Assembly: GCF_020181035.1 (NCBI RefSeq)
Contig: NZ_JAIQYY010000006.1
Coordinates: 296,245 to 360,244, forward strand
From: Streptomyces sp. CoH27
Lineage (GTDB): Bacteria; Actinomycetota; Actinomycetes; Streptomycetales; Streptomycetaceae
DNA length: 64,000 nucleotides
Reading direction: 5' to 3'
Part shown: positions 8,752 to 16,370 of the stretch, one piece after another
Layout of the letters: every line of letters starts with the position of its first letter
How positions within the stretch are numbered: position 1 is the first letter of the stretch
Made by a program: the position numbers and the translations under genes
Notes under the pieces: generated by a model
Databases searched by the model: none
The model's input: only the letters and a program-made list of their open reading frames with translations
What the model was told of the DNA's origin: nothing

Positions 8752-10104
8752 TTACTGGTCCCGGTACATCTCCGCCACGAGGAAGGCCAGGTCGAGCGAC
8801 TGGCTGCGGTTCAGCCGGGGGTCGCAGGCCGTCTCGTAGCGCTGGTGCAGATCGTCGACGAAGATCTCGTCGCCGCCGCCCACGCACTCGGTGACGTCGT
8901 CGCCGGTCAGCTCCACGTGGATGCCGCCCGGGTGGGTGCCGAGGGCCTTGTGGACCTCGAAGAAGCCCTTGACCTCGTCGAGCACGTCGTCGAAGCGGCG
9001 GGTCTTGTGCCCGGAGGCCGCCTCGAAGGTGTTGCCGTGCATCGGATCGGTCACCCAGGCCACCGTCGCACCGGACGCCGTGACCTTCTCGACCAGCTCG
9101 GGGAGCTTGTCGCGGATCTTGTCGGCGCCCATGCGGACGATGAAGGTCAGCCGGCCCGGCTCCCGCTCGGGGTCGAGGCGGTCGATGTACTTCAGCGCCT
9201 CCTCGGCCGTCGTGGTCGGGCCGAGCTTGATGCCGATCGGGTTGCGGATCTGCGAGGCGAACTCGATGTGCGCGTGGTCCAGCTGCCGGGTGCGCTCACC
9301 GATCCACACCATGTGCGCGGAGACGTCGTACAGCTTGCCGGTGCGCGAGTCGACCCGGGTCAGGGCGGACTCGTAGTCCAGCAGCAGCGCCTCGTGCGAG
9401 GAGAACAGCTCGACGGTCTTGAACTCCTCCGGGTCCGTGCCGCAGGCCCGCATGAAGTTCAGCGCGTTGTCGATCTCCCGCGCGAGCTGCTCGTAGCGCT
9501 GGCCCGACGGCGAGGTCCGCACGAAGTCCTGGTTCCAGGCGTGCACCTGGCGCAGGTCGGCGTAGCCGCCGGTGGTGAAGGCGCGCACCAGGTTCAGCGT
9601 GGACGCCGAGGCGTTGTACATGCGCTTCAGCCGCTCGGGGTCCGGGACGCGGGCGGCCTCGGTGAAGTCGAAGCCGTTGACCGAGTCGCCCCGGTAGGTC
9701 GGCAGCGTCACGCCGTCGCGGGTCTCGGTCGGCTTGGAGCGCGGCTTGGAGTACTGCCCGGCGATGCGGCCGACCTTCACCACCGGCACGGCGGCCGCGT
9801 AGGTGAGGACGGCACCCATCTGGAGCAGCGTCTTGAGCTTGTTGCGAATGTGGTCGGCGGACACCGCGTCGAAAGCCTCGGCGCAGTCGCCGCCCTGGAG
9901 GAGGAACGCCTCTCCCTTGGCGACGGCAGCCATCCGGGCGCGCAGCTGGTCGCACTCGCCCGCGAAGACGAGCGGCGGATACGACTCAAGGTCCGCGATC
10001 ACTGCGCGCAGAGCCTCGGGGTCGGGGTACTCGGGCTGCTGCGCCGCGGGCAGGTTTCGCCAGGTGTTGCCAGCGCTCGCGCTGGTCTTAGCGTTCACGG
10101 TCAC
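8752..10104 (-). CDS. aroH: Class II DAHP synthase (3-deoxy-7-phosphoheptulonate synthase)
   Basis: This 450-residue plant-type (class II) DAHP synthase joins phosphoenolpyruvate and erythrose 4-phosphate in the first step of the shikimate pathway. Family signatures include PLVFAGECDQLR, LLQGGDCAEAF, the KPRSKPTE loop, ELFSSHEALLLDYE, GERTRQLDHAHIEF, GIKLGPTT, WVTDPMHGNT and GGIHVELTGDDVTEC. The GTG at 10104 is taken as start (V-T-V-N-A-K); another GTG lies two codons downstream. The symbol follows common Streptomyces usage, and the same enzyme is called aroG in mycobacteria. It is divergent from the attenuated trpEG gene, which puts the entry and branch steps of tryptophan synthesis side by side. 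Confidence 0.96.
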   Translation of the reverse strand: MTVNAKTSASAGNTWRNLPAAQQPEYPDPEALRAVIADLESYPPLVFAGECDQLRARMAAVAKGEAFLLQGGDCAEAFDAVSADHIRNKLKTLLQMGAVLTYAAAVPVVKVGRIAGQYSKPRSKPTETRDGVTLPTYRGDSVNGFDFTEAARVPDPERLKRMYNASASTLNLVRAFTTGGYADLRQVHAWNQDFVRTSPSGQRYEQLAREIDNALNFMRACGTDPEEFKTVELFSSHEALLLDYESALTRVDSRTGKLYDVSAHMVWIGERTRQLDHAHIEFASQIRNPIGIKLGPTTTAEEALKYIDRLDPEREPGRLTFIVRMGADKIRDKLPELVEKVTASGATVAWVTDPMHGNTFEAASGHKTRRFDDVLDEVKGFFEVHKALGTHPGGIHVELTGDDVTECVGGGDEIFVDDLHQRYETACDPRLNRSQSLDLAFLVAEMYRDQ

Positions 10105-10209
10105 CTCGTAAACATTACGGGGTCGTGCGGCATGGGGTTGTTTCCGGCTCGAAGGGTGAGACGCACGGTTTGCCCCCTGGACGGGCGGCCGTGCGGTAGG
10201 GTTCCTCGC

Positions 10210-10266
10210 ATGTTCGCGCCTTCCCACCAGAACTGGTGGTGGACCGCTCCTTCGGCGGCCCACTGA
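10210..10266 (+). CDS. trpL: trp leader peptide with three consecutive Trp codons
   Basis: The 18-residue ORF reads MFAPSHQNWWWTAPSAAH. The triple TGG at 10234-10242 is the sensor of a classical tryptophan attenuator. No Shine-Dalgarno precedes the ATG, but a TAGGGT box at 10197-10202 ends 7 bases before it, so the transcript probably starts at the ATG itself (leaderless). Confidence 0.9.
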   Translation: MFAPSHQNWWWTAPSAAH

Positions 10267-10313
10267 CTGCGCGTACCCAGACTTCGCGAAGGCCGCCCGA
10301 GGGGCGGCCTTCG
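10239..10313 (+). promoter_or_regulatory. trp attenuator: pause hairpin, antiterminator and terminator
   Basis: Three alternative stems are readable. A pause-type hairpin (10239-10263) pairs GTGG/CCGC with GCGG/CCAC and covers the last Trp codons to the leader stop region. The terminator pairs CGAAGGCCGCC (10287-10297) with GGCGGCCTTCG (10303-10313) over a 5-base loop. An antiterminator can form between CTTCGGCGGCC (10250-10260) and GGCCGCCCGAG (10291-10301) with one bulge. Ribosome stalling at Trp codons would favour the antiterminator and allow trpEG expression. Attenuation of a Streptomyces anthranilate synthase gene has, to my memory, been described in S. venezuelae. Confidence 0.88.
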
Positions 10314-10354
10314 GTGTTTCCGGGGCCGTTCCTCCCGTACCTGGCAGAGGAACC

Positions 10355-12280
10355 ATGGACCTGACACAGCTGCTCCACGACGATCGCCCCTTCGCCCTGC
10401 TCCGCCGCCGCACGCCCGGCCGCGACGAGAGCACGGTGGAGGTCCTGATCGGCCCGGTCACGCGCCGCGACCGCCTGGCGGACCTGCCCGACGAGGGGCT
10501 CGCGCTCATCCCGTTCCGGCAGATCCGCGAGCGCGGCTTCGACGTCCGCGACGACGGCACCCCGCTGCTGGTCCTCACCCCCGAGGAGTCGTACGAGATC
10601 CCGCTCGACATGGCGCTGTCCCAGCTCCCCGCGCACGCCGTGCGGGTCGAGGACGGCGGCTTCGACGTCGACGACGAAGAGTACGGCGAGATCGTCGGCC
10701 GTGTACTGCGCGAGGAGATCGGCCGGGGCGAGGGCGCGAACTTCGTGATCCGGCGCACCTACGAGGGCGAGATCCCCGGGTTCGGCCGGGCCGACGCGCT
10801 CGCGCTGTTCCGGCGGCTGCTGGAGGGTGAGCGGGGGGCGTACTGGACGTTCGTGGTGCACACCGGAGATCGAAAAGGGCCCGAAGGGCCTTCCTTGGAA
10901 GGGCGGGGGCGGGAGACGGGTGGGCACACGCTGGTCGGCGCGAGCCCTGAGGTGCACGTACGGATGTCCGGCGGGACCGTCGTCATGAACCCGATCAGCG
11001 GGACGTACCGGTATCCGGCCGAGGGCCCGACGCCCGAGCACCTGCTGGATTTCCTCGCCGACGGCAAGGAGATCGAGGAGCTGTCGATGGTCGTCGACGA
11101 GGAGCTGAAGATGATGTGCACCGTCGGCGACATGGGCGGGGTCGTCGTCGGACCGCGGCTGAAGGAGATGGCCCACCTCGCGCACACCGAGTACGAGCTG
11201 CGCGGGAAGTCCTCCCTGGACGTGCGCGAGGTGCTGAGGGAGACCATGTTCGCGGCGACCGTCACCGGCTCGCCGGTGCAGAACGCGTGCCGGGTGATCG
11301 AGCGGTATGAGCCCCTCGGGCGGGACGGTGTCGGGCGGGGTTACTACGCGGGCGCGCTGGCGCTGCTCGGCCGGGACACGGGCGGCGCGCAGACCCTCGA
11401 CTCCCCCATCCTCATCCGCACCGCCGACATCGATGCCGACGGCCGGCTCCGCGTCCCGGTCGGCGCAACCCTCGTCCGCGGCTCGGACCCGGCGGGCGAG
11501 GTCGCGGAGACACACGCGAAGGCGGCGGGCGTGCTGGCGGCTCTCGGCGTACGGCCGTCCCGGCCGCGTGAGGAGCACGCGCGCGTGCGTCTCGCCGACG
11601 ACCCACGCGTGCGTGCCGCGCTCGACGGGCGCCGGGCCTCCCTCGCCCCCTTCTGGCTGCGGATGCAGGAACGGTCCGCGGAGCTCGACGGACACGCCCT
11701 GGTCGTCGACGGCGAGGACACCTTCACGGCGATGCTGGCGCACGTACTGCGCTCCGGCGGCCTCGACGTGACCGTCCGGCGGTACGACGAGCCGGGTCTG
11801 CGGGACGCGGTGCTCGCGCACGAGGGGCCGCTCGTGCTGGGCCCCGGGCCCGGCAACCCGTCCGACCTGGCCGATCCGAAGATGCGGTTCCTGCGGGAGC
11901 TGACGGCTTCCGTGCTCCGGGAGCACCGGCACGGGGTGCTCGGGGTGTGCCTCGGGCATGAGCTGATCGCGGCCGAGCTGGGGCTGGAGATCGTCCGCAA
12001 GGAGGTGCCGTACCAGGGGGCGCAGACGACCGTGGACCTGTTCGGGCGGGAGGAGACCGTCGGGTTCTACAACAGCTTCGTGGCCCGGTGCGACGACGAG
12101 GCGGCCCGGGAGCTGGCCGCGCACGGGATCGAGGTGAGCCGGGCGGCGAACGGGGAGGTGCACGGGCTGCGCGCGGATCGTTTCGCGTCGGTGCAGTTCC
12201 ACCCGGAGTCCGTGCTGACGCTGAACGGCCGGGCGATCGTGGCGGAACTGCTAAAGGGAGCACTTCTCCAGCAGCCGTGA
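10355..12280 (+). CDS. trpE: Fused anthranilate synthase (TrpE-TrpG type)
   Basis: This 641-residue protein makes anthranilate from chorismate and glutamine. The TrpE domain (about residues 1-420) contains GASPEVHVRM, NPISGTYRYP, DEELKMMCTVGD, VTGSPVQNACRVIE and GRGYYAGALALL. The C-terminal glutamine amidotransferase domain has GPGPGNPSD, the nucleophile Cys532 in GVCLGHEL, and the His/Glu of the triad in QFHPES (His616). No TrpD or TrpC is fused. An 18-codon Gly/Arg/Glu-rich insert (10874-10927) sits inside the TrpE domain. The ATG at 10355 follows GGCAGAGGAAC. Expression is controlled by the upstream trp attenuator. Confidence 0.95.
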   Translation: MDLTQLLHDDRPFALLRRRTPGRDESTVEVLIGPVTRRDRLADLPDEGLALIPFRQIRERGFDVRDDGTPLLVLTPEESYEIPLDMALSQLPAHAVRVEDGGFDVDDEEYGEIVGRVLREEIGRGEGANFVIRRTYEGEIPGFGRADALALFRRLLEGERGAYWTFVVHTGDRKGPEGPSLEGRGRETGGHTLVGASPEVHVRMSGGTVVMNPISGTYRYPAEGPTPEHLLDFLADGKEIEELSMVVDEELKMMCTVGDMGGVVVGPRLKEMAHLAHTEYELRGKSSLDVREVLRETMFAATVTGSPVQNACRVIERYEPLGRDGVGRGYYAGALALLGRDTGGAQTLDSPILIRTADIDADGRLRVPVGATLVRGSDPAGEVAETHAKAAGVLAALGVRPSRPREEHARVRLADDPRVRAALDGRRASLAPFWLRMQERSAELDGHALVVDGEDTFTAMLAHVLRSGGLDVTVRRYDEPGLRDAVLAHEGPLVLGPGPGNPSDLADPKMRFLRELTASVLREHRHGVLGVCLGHELIAAELGLEIVRKEVPYQGAQTTVDLFGREETVGFYNSFVARCDDEAARELAAHGIEVSRAANGEVHGLRADRFASVQFHPESVLTLNGRAIVAELLKGALLQQP

Positions 12281-12286
12281 CGCCTG

Positions 12287-12312
12287 CTGTGGGCCGGGCG
12301 TCCGGCCCACAG
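12287..12312. terminator. Bidirectional hairpin between trpE and pfkA
   Basis: An 11-bp perfect stem (CTGTGGGCCGG with CCGGCCCACAG) with a 4-base loop lies between two convergent genes. There is no U-tract, as is common for Streptomyces terminators. Confidence 0.65.
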
Positions 12313-12324
12313 CTCCGGCGCCGT

Positions 12325-13353
12325 TCAGCCGAAGAAGACCCCGACCTCCTCGTACAGCTTCGGGTCCACGGTCTTCAGTCTGGCCGTGGCGTCGGCGAGG
12401 GGGACGCGGACGATGTCGGTGGCGCGCAGGGCGACCATCGTGCCGAAGTCGCCGTCGTGGACGCAGTCGATGGCGTGCAGGCCGAAGCGGGTGGCGAGCC
12501 AGCGGTCGAAGGCGCTGGGCGTGCCGCCGCGCTGGACATGGCCGAGGACCGTGGTGCGCGCCTCCTTGCCGGTGCGCCGCTCGATCTCCTTGGCCAGCCA
12601 CTCCCCGATCCCGGAGAGCCGGACGTGCCCGAAGGAGTCCAGTGAGCCGTCCTTGAGCACCAGGTCGCCGTCCTTCGGCATGGCGCCCTCGGCGACGACC
12701 ACGATCGGCGCGTACGACGCCCGGAAGCGCGAGGTGACCCAGGCGCAGACCTGCTCGACGTCGAAGCGCTGCTCGGGGATGAGGATGACGTTGGCGCCGC
12801 CGGCGAGGCCCGAGTGCAGGGCGATCCAGCCGGCGTGCCGGCCCATCACCTCCACGACCAGGACCCGCATATGGGACTCGGCGGTGGTGTGCAGCCGGTC
12901 GATGGCCTCGGTGGCGATGTTGACGGCGGTGTCGAAGCCGAAGGTGTAGTCGGTGGCCGACAGGTCGTTGTCGATGGTCTTCGGTACGCCGACGCAGGGG
13001 ACGCCGTACTCGTCGGACAGGCGCGCGGCGACGCCCAGGGTGTCCTCGCCGCCGATCGCGATGAGGGCCTGGACGTCCAGCTTGGCCAGGTTGTCCTTGA
13101 TCCGGCGGATGCCGTTGTCCGCCTTGAGGGGGTTGGTGCGCGAGGAGCCGAGGATGGTGCCGCCGCGGGGCAGGATGCCGCGCACCGCGGGGATGTCGAG
13201 GTGAACGGTGCGGCCCTCCAGTGGACCCCGCCAGCCGTCCCGGAAGCCGGTGAAGTCATAGCCGTACTCCTGCACGCCCTTGCGGACGATGCCCCGGATG
13301 ACGGCGTTGAGCCCGGGGCAGTCGCCGCCTCCGGTCAGTACTCCGACCCGCAT
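12325..13353 (-). CDS. pfkA: 6-phosphofructokinase
   Basis: This 342-residue PFK of the actinobacterial group phosphorylates fructose 6-phosphate. Visible motifs are TGGGDCPGLNAVIRG at the N-terminus, RGGTILGSSRTNP, IGGEDTL (residues 100-106), VGVPKTIDNDLSATD, EVMGRHAGWIAL and GHVQRGGTPSAFDR. The two positions often used to predict phosphoryl donor are Asp104 and Lys125, which is the PPi-type combination, although related Streptomyces enzymes are reported to use ATP. The gene lies downstream of a Crp-like palindrome and of the macS-macR genes on the same strand. Confidence 0.95.
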   Translation of the reverse strand: MRVGVLTGGGDCPGLNAVIRGIVRKGVQEYGYDFTGFRDGWRGPLEGRTVHLDIPAVRGILPRGGTILGSSRTNPLKADNGIRRIKDNLAKLDVQALIAIGGEDTLGVAARLSDEYGVPCVGVPKTIDNDLSATDYTFGFDTAVNIATEAIDRLHTTAESHMRVLVVEVMGRHAGWIALHSGLAGGANVILIPEQRFDVEQVCAWVTSRFRASYAPIVVVAEGAMPKDGDLVLKDGSLDSFGHVRLSGIGEWLAKEIERRTGKEARTTVLGHVQRGGTPSAFDRWLATRFGLHAIDCVHDGDFGTMVALRATDIVRVPLADATARLKTVDPKLYEEVGVFFG

Positions 13354-13399
13354 GGAAAAGTCCCTTCGCCGCGGTTTCCTGACATTTGGTCACGCTAAC

Positions 13400-13415
13400 G
13401 GTGACCCAGGTCACA
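13400..13415. promoter_or_regulatory. Crp-like palindrome upstream of pfkA
   Basis: The site GGTGACCCAGGTCACA reads TGTGA-N6-TCACC on the minus strand, one base from the classical CRP palindrome. It also fits the GTG-N6-GNCAC pattern I recall for the S. coelicolor Crp regulon. It lies about 47 bases upstream of the pfkA start. A further GGTCAC half-site occurs at about 13388-13393. Confidence 0.5.
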
Positions 13416-13476
13416 CCGGGAGGGGCGGGACGGGTGATTCCGGGGCATTCGCGGGGACGTCAGGCCGCGTTCGGGC

Positions 13477-14154
13477 TCACTCGTCGTCGAGGCCGCGCTC
13501 GATGGCGTAGCGCACCAGCTCGACCCGGTTGTGCAGCTGGAGCTTGCCGAGGGTGTTCTGGACGTGGTTCTGCACCGTGCGGTGGGAGATGACGAGGCGT
13601 TCGGCGATCTGCTTGTAGCTCAGGCCCTTGGCGACCAGCCGCAGCACCTCGGTCTCCCGGTCGGTCAGCCGGGGTGCGCCGGGTTCGTCGGTGTCCGGGG
13701 CGGGGGCCGGTTCGGAGGCCAGGCGGCGGTACTCGCCGAGGACCAGTCCGGCGAGGCCCGGCGTGAACACCGGGTCACCGACGGCGGTACGGCGCACGGC
13801 GTCCAGCAGTTCCTCGGTGGAGGCCGACTTCAGCAGATATCCGGTCGCGCCGGACTTCACCGCCTCCAGGACGTCGGCGTGCTCACCGCTCGCGGACAGC
13901 ACGAGGACGCGCAACGCCGGGTTGTGGCCGACCAGTTCCTTGCACACCTGGACGCCGGGCTTGGCCGGCAGGTTCAGGTCCAGCACGAGGACGTCGGGGG
14001 CGGCGGCCTTGGCGCGGCGCACGGCCTGCTCGCCGTCACCGGCGGTGGCGACCACCTCGAAGCCGGACTCGGCCAGGTCCCGGGCGACCGCGTCGCGCCA
14101 CATGGGGTGGTCGTCCACCACCATGACCTTGATCGGGTCCTGCCGCTCGCTCAT
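13477..14154 (-). CDS. macR: NarL/LuxR-family response regulator (MacR-type)
   Basis: This 225-residue response regulator has an N-terminal receiver (VMVVDDHPMWRDAVARDL, phosphoacceptor in VLVLDLNLP, conserved Lys in GYLLKSAS) and a C-terminal LuxR HTH (LTDRETEVLRLVAKGLSYKQ, then VISHRTVQNHVQNTLGKL). Its ATG overlaps the sensor kinase stop by 4 bases, so the pair is translationally coupled. The gene name rests on my memory that the Streptomyces MacRS system occupies this position next to pfkA and plsC. There it controls morphogenetic membrane proteins and antibiotic production. Confidence 0.85.
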   Translation of the reverse strand: MSERQDPIKVMVVDDHPMWRDAVARDLAESGFEVVATAGDGEQAVRRAKAAAPDVLVLDLNLPAKPGVQVCKELVGHNPALRVLVLSASGEHADVLEAVKSGATGYLLKSASTEELLDAVRRTAVGDPVFTPGLAGLVLGEYRRLASEPAPAPDTDEPGAPRLTDRETEVLRLVAKGLSYKQIAERLVISHRTVQNHVQNTLGKLQLHNRVELVRYAIERGLDDE

Positions 14155-15329
14155 CGACGCCCTGCCTTCGCCTTCTTCGGTACCTTCAGTTCGACTTCCG
14201 TGCCCTGCCCGGGGACGGAGCTCAGCTCGGCGCTGCCGCCCAGGTCGCGCAGCCGGCCCCGGATCGACTGGGCGACCCCGAGCCGCCCCTCGCCCTCGGC
14301 CTCGGCGAGCCGGCCCGCGGGGATGCCGGGGCCGTCGTCCCGGACGCTCACGATGATCCCGTCCGGCTCGTCCTCGACCAGGATCCAGGCCCGCGCCTCC
14401 TCGCCCGCGTGCACCCGGACATTGTCCAGGGCGGCGCCGACCGCCGCCGCCAGCTCCCGGGCCACCAGGGCCGGCAGCGGCACCGGGGCACCGGGCTCGG
14501 CGAGGCTGACCCGCCCGGACGCGTAGGGGGCGAGCAGGGAGCGCAGATCGACGGGACCGTCGTCCGCCGGCTCCTCGACGGCCCGTACGACGGCTCCGGC
14601 GGCCGCGTCCTGCGACACCCGGGACACCGGCACCAGGCCGCCGGAGACCAGCGTGCGCAGCGCCACCTCCTGCTCCCCGGCCAGCCGGCCCAGCTCGGCC
14701 GCCTCGCCGCCGAGGGCCGTGCCCCGGCGCTTCACCATCGCCAGCACCTGGAGCACGCCGTCGTGGATGTCCCGGGCCAGCCGCTCCCGCTCCCGGGTCG
14801 CGGCCTCGATCTCCAGGGCGCGGGCCAGGGTGCGCTCGGAGGCGCGGGCGACCTCGACGACGTAGCCGATGGCGATGGAGGCGACCCAGACGAGGATCAG
14901 GCTGTGCACGGTGTCCCGCGCGGGATGGCCGCGTTCGACGAGGTTGGCGAAGGCCACCGGCGTCGAGGTGACGGCGGCCCAGCGCCAGCCACCCTTGATG
15001 GCGAAGGCCAGTACCGCGCCGGCGGTCCATATCGACGGCAGCGTGGGGCCGCCGGCGATCCGCTGGTGGCTGTCGGCGAGCGGGGTGAGCAGAATGCCCG
15101 TGAGGGCGATGGTCAGATCGGCGGCCAGGAAACGCTTGGTGCAGCTCGCCGCGTTCCGCACCTTGGGAAGGGTGGCGAGGGTCCAGACGGCCATGGCGGC
15201 GAGGTAGCCGACGGCGATCCAGGGGCGTACGAAGAGGTCGAACCTGGTGGCGCACAGGCCGATGGCGTACAGCATGGTCAGGACTCGGTAGCCGGCGAGC
15301 GCGCGCCACAGCGGCAGCTCGACCGACAT
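14151..15329 (-). CDS. macS: NarL-type sensor histidine kinase (MacS-type)
   Basis: This 392-residue membrane kinase has several hydrophobic segments in the first ~150 residues (YRVLTMLYAIGLC, AVGYLAAMAVWTLATL, LTIALTGILLTPL, LILVWVASIAIGYVV). A HisKA_3 domain with the phospho-His in RLARDIHDGVLQVLAMV and an HATPase domain (LDNVRVHA, VRDDGPGIP) follow. It overlaps the response regulator by 4 bases. I start it at the ATG at 15329. Reading further upstream passes into a low-complexity inverted repeat and looks non-coding. Confidence 0.85.
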   Translation of the reverse strand: MSVELPLWRALAGYRVLTMLYAIGLCATRFDLFVRPWIAVGYLAAMAVWTLATLPKVRNAASCTKRFLAADLTIALTGILLTPLADSHQRIAGGPTLPSIWTAGAVLAFAIKGGWRWAAVTSTPVAFANLVERGHPARDTVHSLILVWVASIAIGYVVEVARASERTLARALEIEAATRERERLARDIHDGVLQVLAMVKRRGTALGGEAAELGRLAGEQEVALRTLVSGGLVPVSRVSQDAAAGAVVRAVEEPADDGPVDLRSLLAPYASGRVSLAEPGAPVPLPALVARELAAAVGAALDNVRVHAGEEARAWILVEDEPDGIIVSVRDDGPGIPAGRLAEAEGEGRLGVAQSIRGRLRDLGGSAELSSVPGQGTEVELKVPKKAKAGRR

Positions 15330-15375
15330 CCGCAGGACGCCCCTGTTCCTGGCTCGTCCGCCTCCGGGCGCTCCA

Positions 15376-15443
15376 GCCGGTGGCGAGAGCCCGGCCGTGC
15401 TCAACCCTTCGGGCCTCCGCGCGCTCGGGCTCTCGCCACCGGC
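15376..15443. repeat. Long inverted repeat between macS and plsC
   Basis: The left arm 15376-15393 (GCCGGTGGCGAGAGCCCG) is the exact reverse complement of 15426-15443: 18 paired bases around a 32-base loop. It lies in the macS upstream region, after the plsC stop. It may act as a terminator for plsC or be a REP-like element. No U-tract is present. Confidence 0.7.
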
Positions 15444-15505
15444 GCGCCCTTCGGCTCCCTCGCGCTCGCGCTTGGGCATCTCCCCCGGTCCCCCCAGCCC
15501 CTCTG

Positions 15506-16267
15506 CTAAGCCTCTTGAGACTCCGGCTTCTTCTCGGCCTTCTCGGCCTTCTCCGCCTTGTCGGCCTCCTTGGCCGCCTTCGCCGCCTCCGCGATCTGCC
15601 GCTTGGCGGCGGTCGCGTACATGTCGACGTACTCCTGGCCGGAGAGCTTCATGATCTCGTACATGACCTCGTCGGTCAGGGCGCGCAGCACGAAGCGGTC
15701 GTGCTCCATGCCGGCGTAGCGGCTGAAGTCCAGCGGCTTGCCGATCCGGATGCCGGGCCGCATCAGCTTCGGCATCACCTTGCCGGGCGGCTGGATCTTC
15801 TCCGTGTCGATCATGGCGACCGGGATGACCGGCGCGCCGGTGGCCAGCGCCACGCGCGCGAGGCCGCCGGGCTTGCCCCGGTAGAGCCGGCCGTCGGGCG
15901 AACGCGTGCCCTCGGGGTAGATGCCGAAGAGCTCGCCGCGCTCCAGCACCTCTATGCCGCTCTTGATCGCGGCCTCGCCGGCGCCGCGCGCCCCGGAGCG
16001 GTCCACCGGGAGCTGGCCGACGCCCTTGAAGAAGGCCGCCGTCAGCCGGCCCTTCACGCCCGGGGTGGTGAAGTACTCGGCCTTGGCGATGAAGGTGACC
16101 TTGCGGTCCAGGACCGCGGGCAGGAAGAACGAGTCCGAGAAGGACAAGTGGTTGCTCGCCAGGATGGCCGGCCCCTCGGCCGGGATGTTCTCCAGCCCCT
16201 CCACCCAGGGCCTGAAGGCGACCTTCAGCGGTCCTCCGATGGCGACCTTCATCGTGCCGTACAACAC
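15506..16267 (-). CDS. plsC: 1-acyl-sn-glycerol-3-phosphate acyltransferase (PlsC family)
   Basis: This 253-residue acyltransferase acylates lysophosphatidate or a related lipid acceptor at the membrane. The catalytic HX4D motif is NHLSFSD (His40-Asp45), followed by the substrate-binding YPEGTRSPDGRLYRGKPG and the VPVAMIDT-like block (PVIPVAMID). The last ~30 residues are a highly charged Lys/Ala/Glu tail (KAAKEADKAEKAEKAEKKPE) of unknown role. The GTG at 16267 is preceded by GGGAGG. It is monocistronic and divergent from the hydrolase gene. Confidence 0.9.
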   Translation of the reverse strand: MLYGTMKVAIGGPLKVAFRPWVEGLENIPAEGPAILASNHLSFSDSFFLPAVLDRKVTFIAKAEYFTTPGVKGRLTAAFFKGVGQLPVDRSGARGAGEAAIKSGIEVLERGELFGIYPEGTRSPDGRLYRGKPGGLARVALATGAPVIPVAMIDTEKIQPPGKVMPKLMRPGIRIGKPLDFSRYAGMEHDRFVLRALTDEVMYEIMKLSGQEYVDMYATAAKRQIAEAAKAAKEADKAEKAEKAEKKPESQEA

Positions 16268-16370
16268 CCGTGTGCCTCCCGTTTCCGTCGAACAGACCTT
16301 AACCCTTCAGGACCGTCAAAGAGCCCGACGACCCTGGTCGGTGTCAGTGCGGTCGCGTACGGTGAAGCAC

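Noticed and set aside
10874..10927. A frameshift or sequencing error in trpE
   Set aside because: The insert is a multiple of three and the frame is intact on both sides with strong family motifs.
15330..15479. N-terminal extension of the MacS kinase to an ATG at 15479
   Set aside because: The added residues come from the inverted repeat and look like low-complexity non-coding text; the membrane domain starts naturally at 15329.
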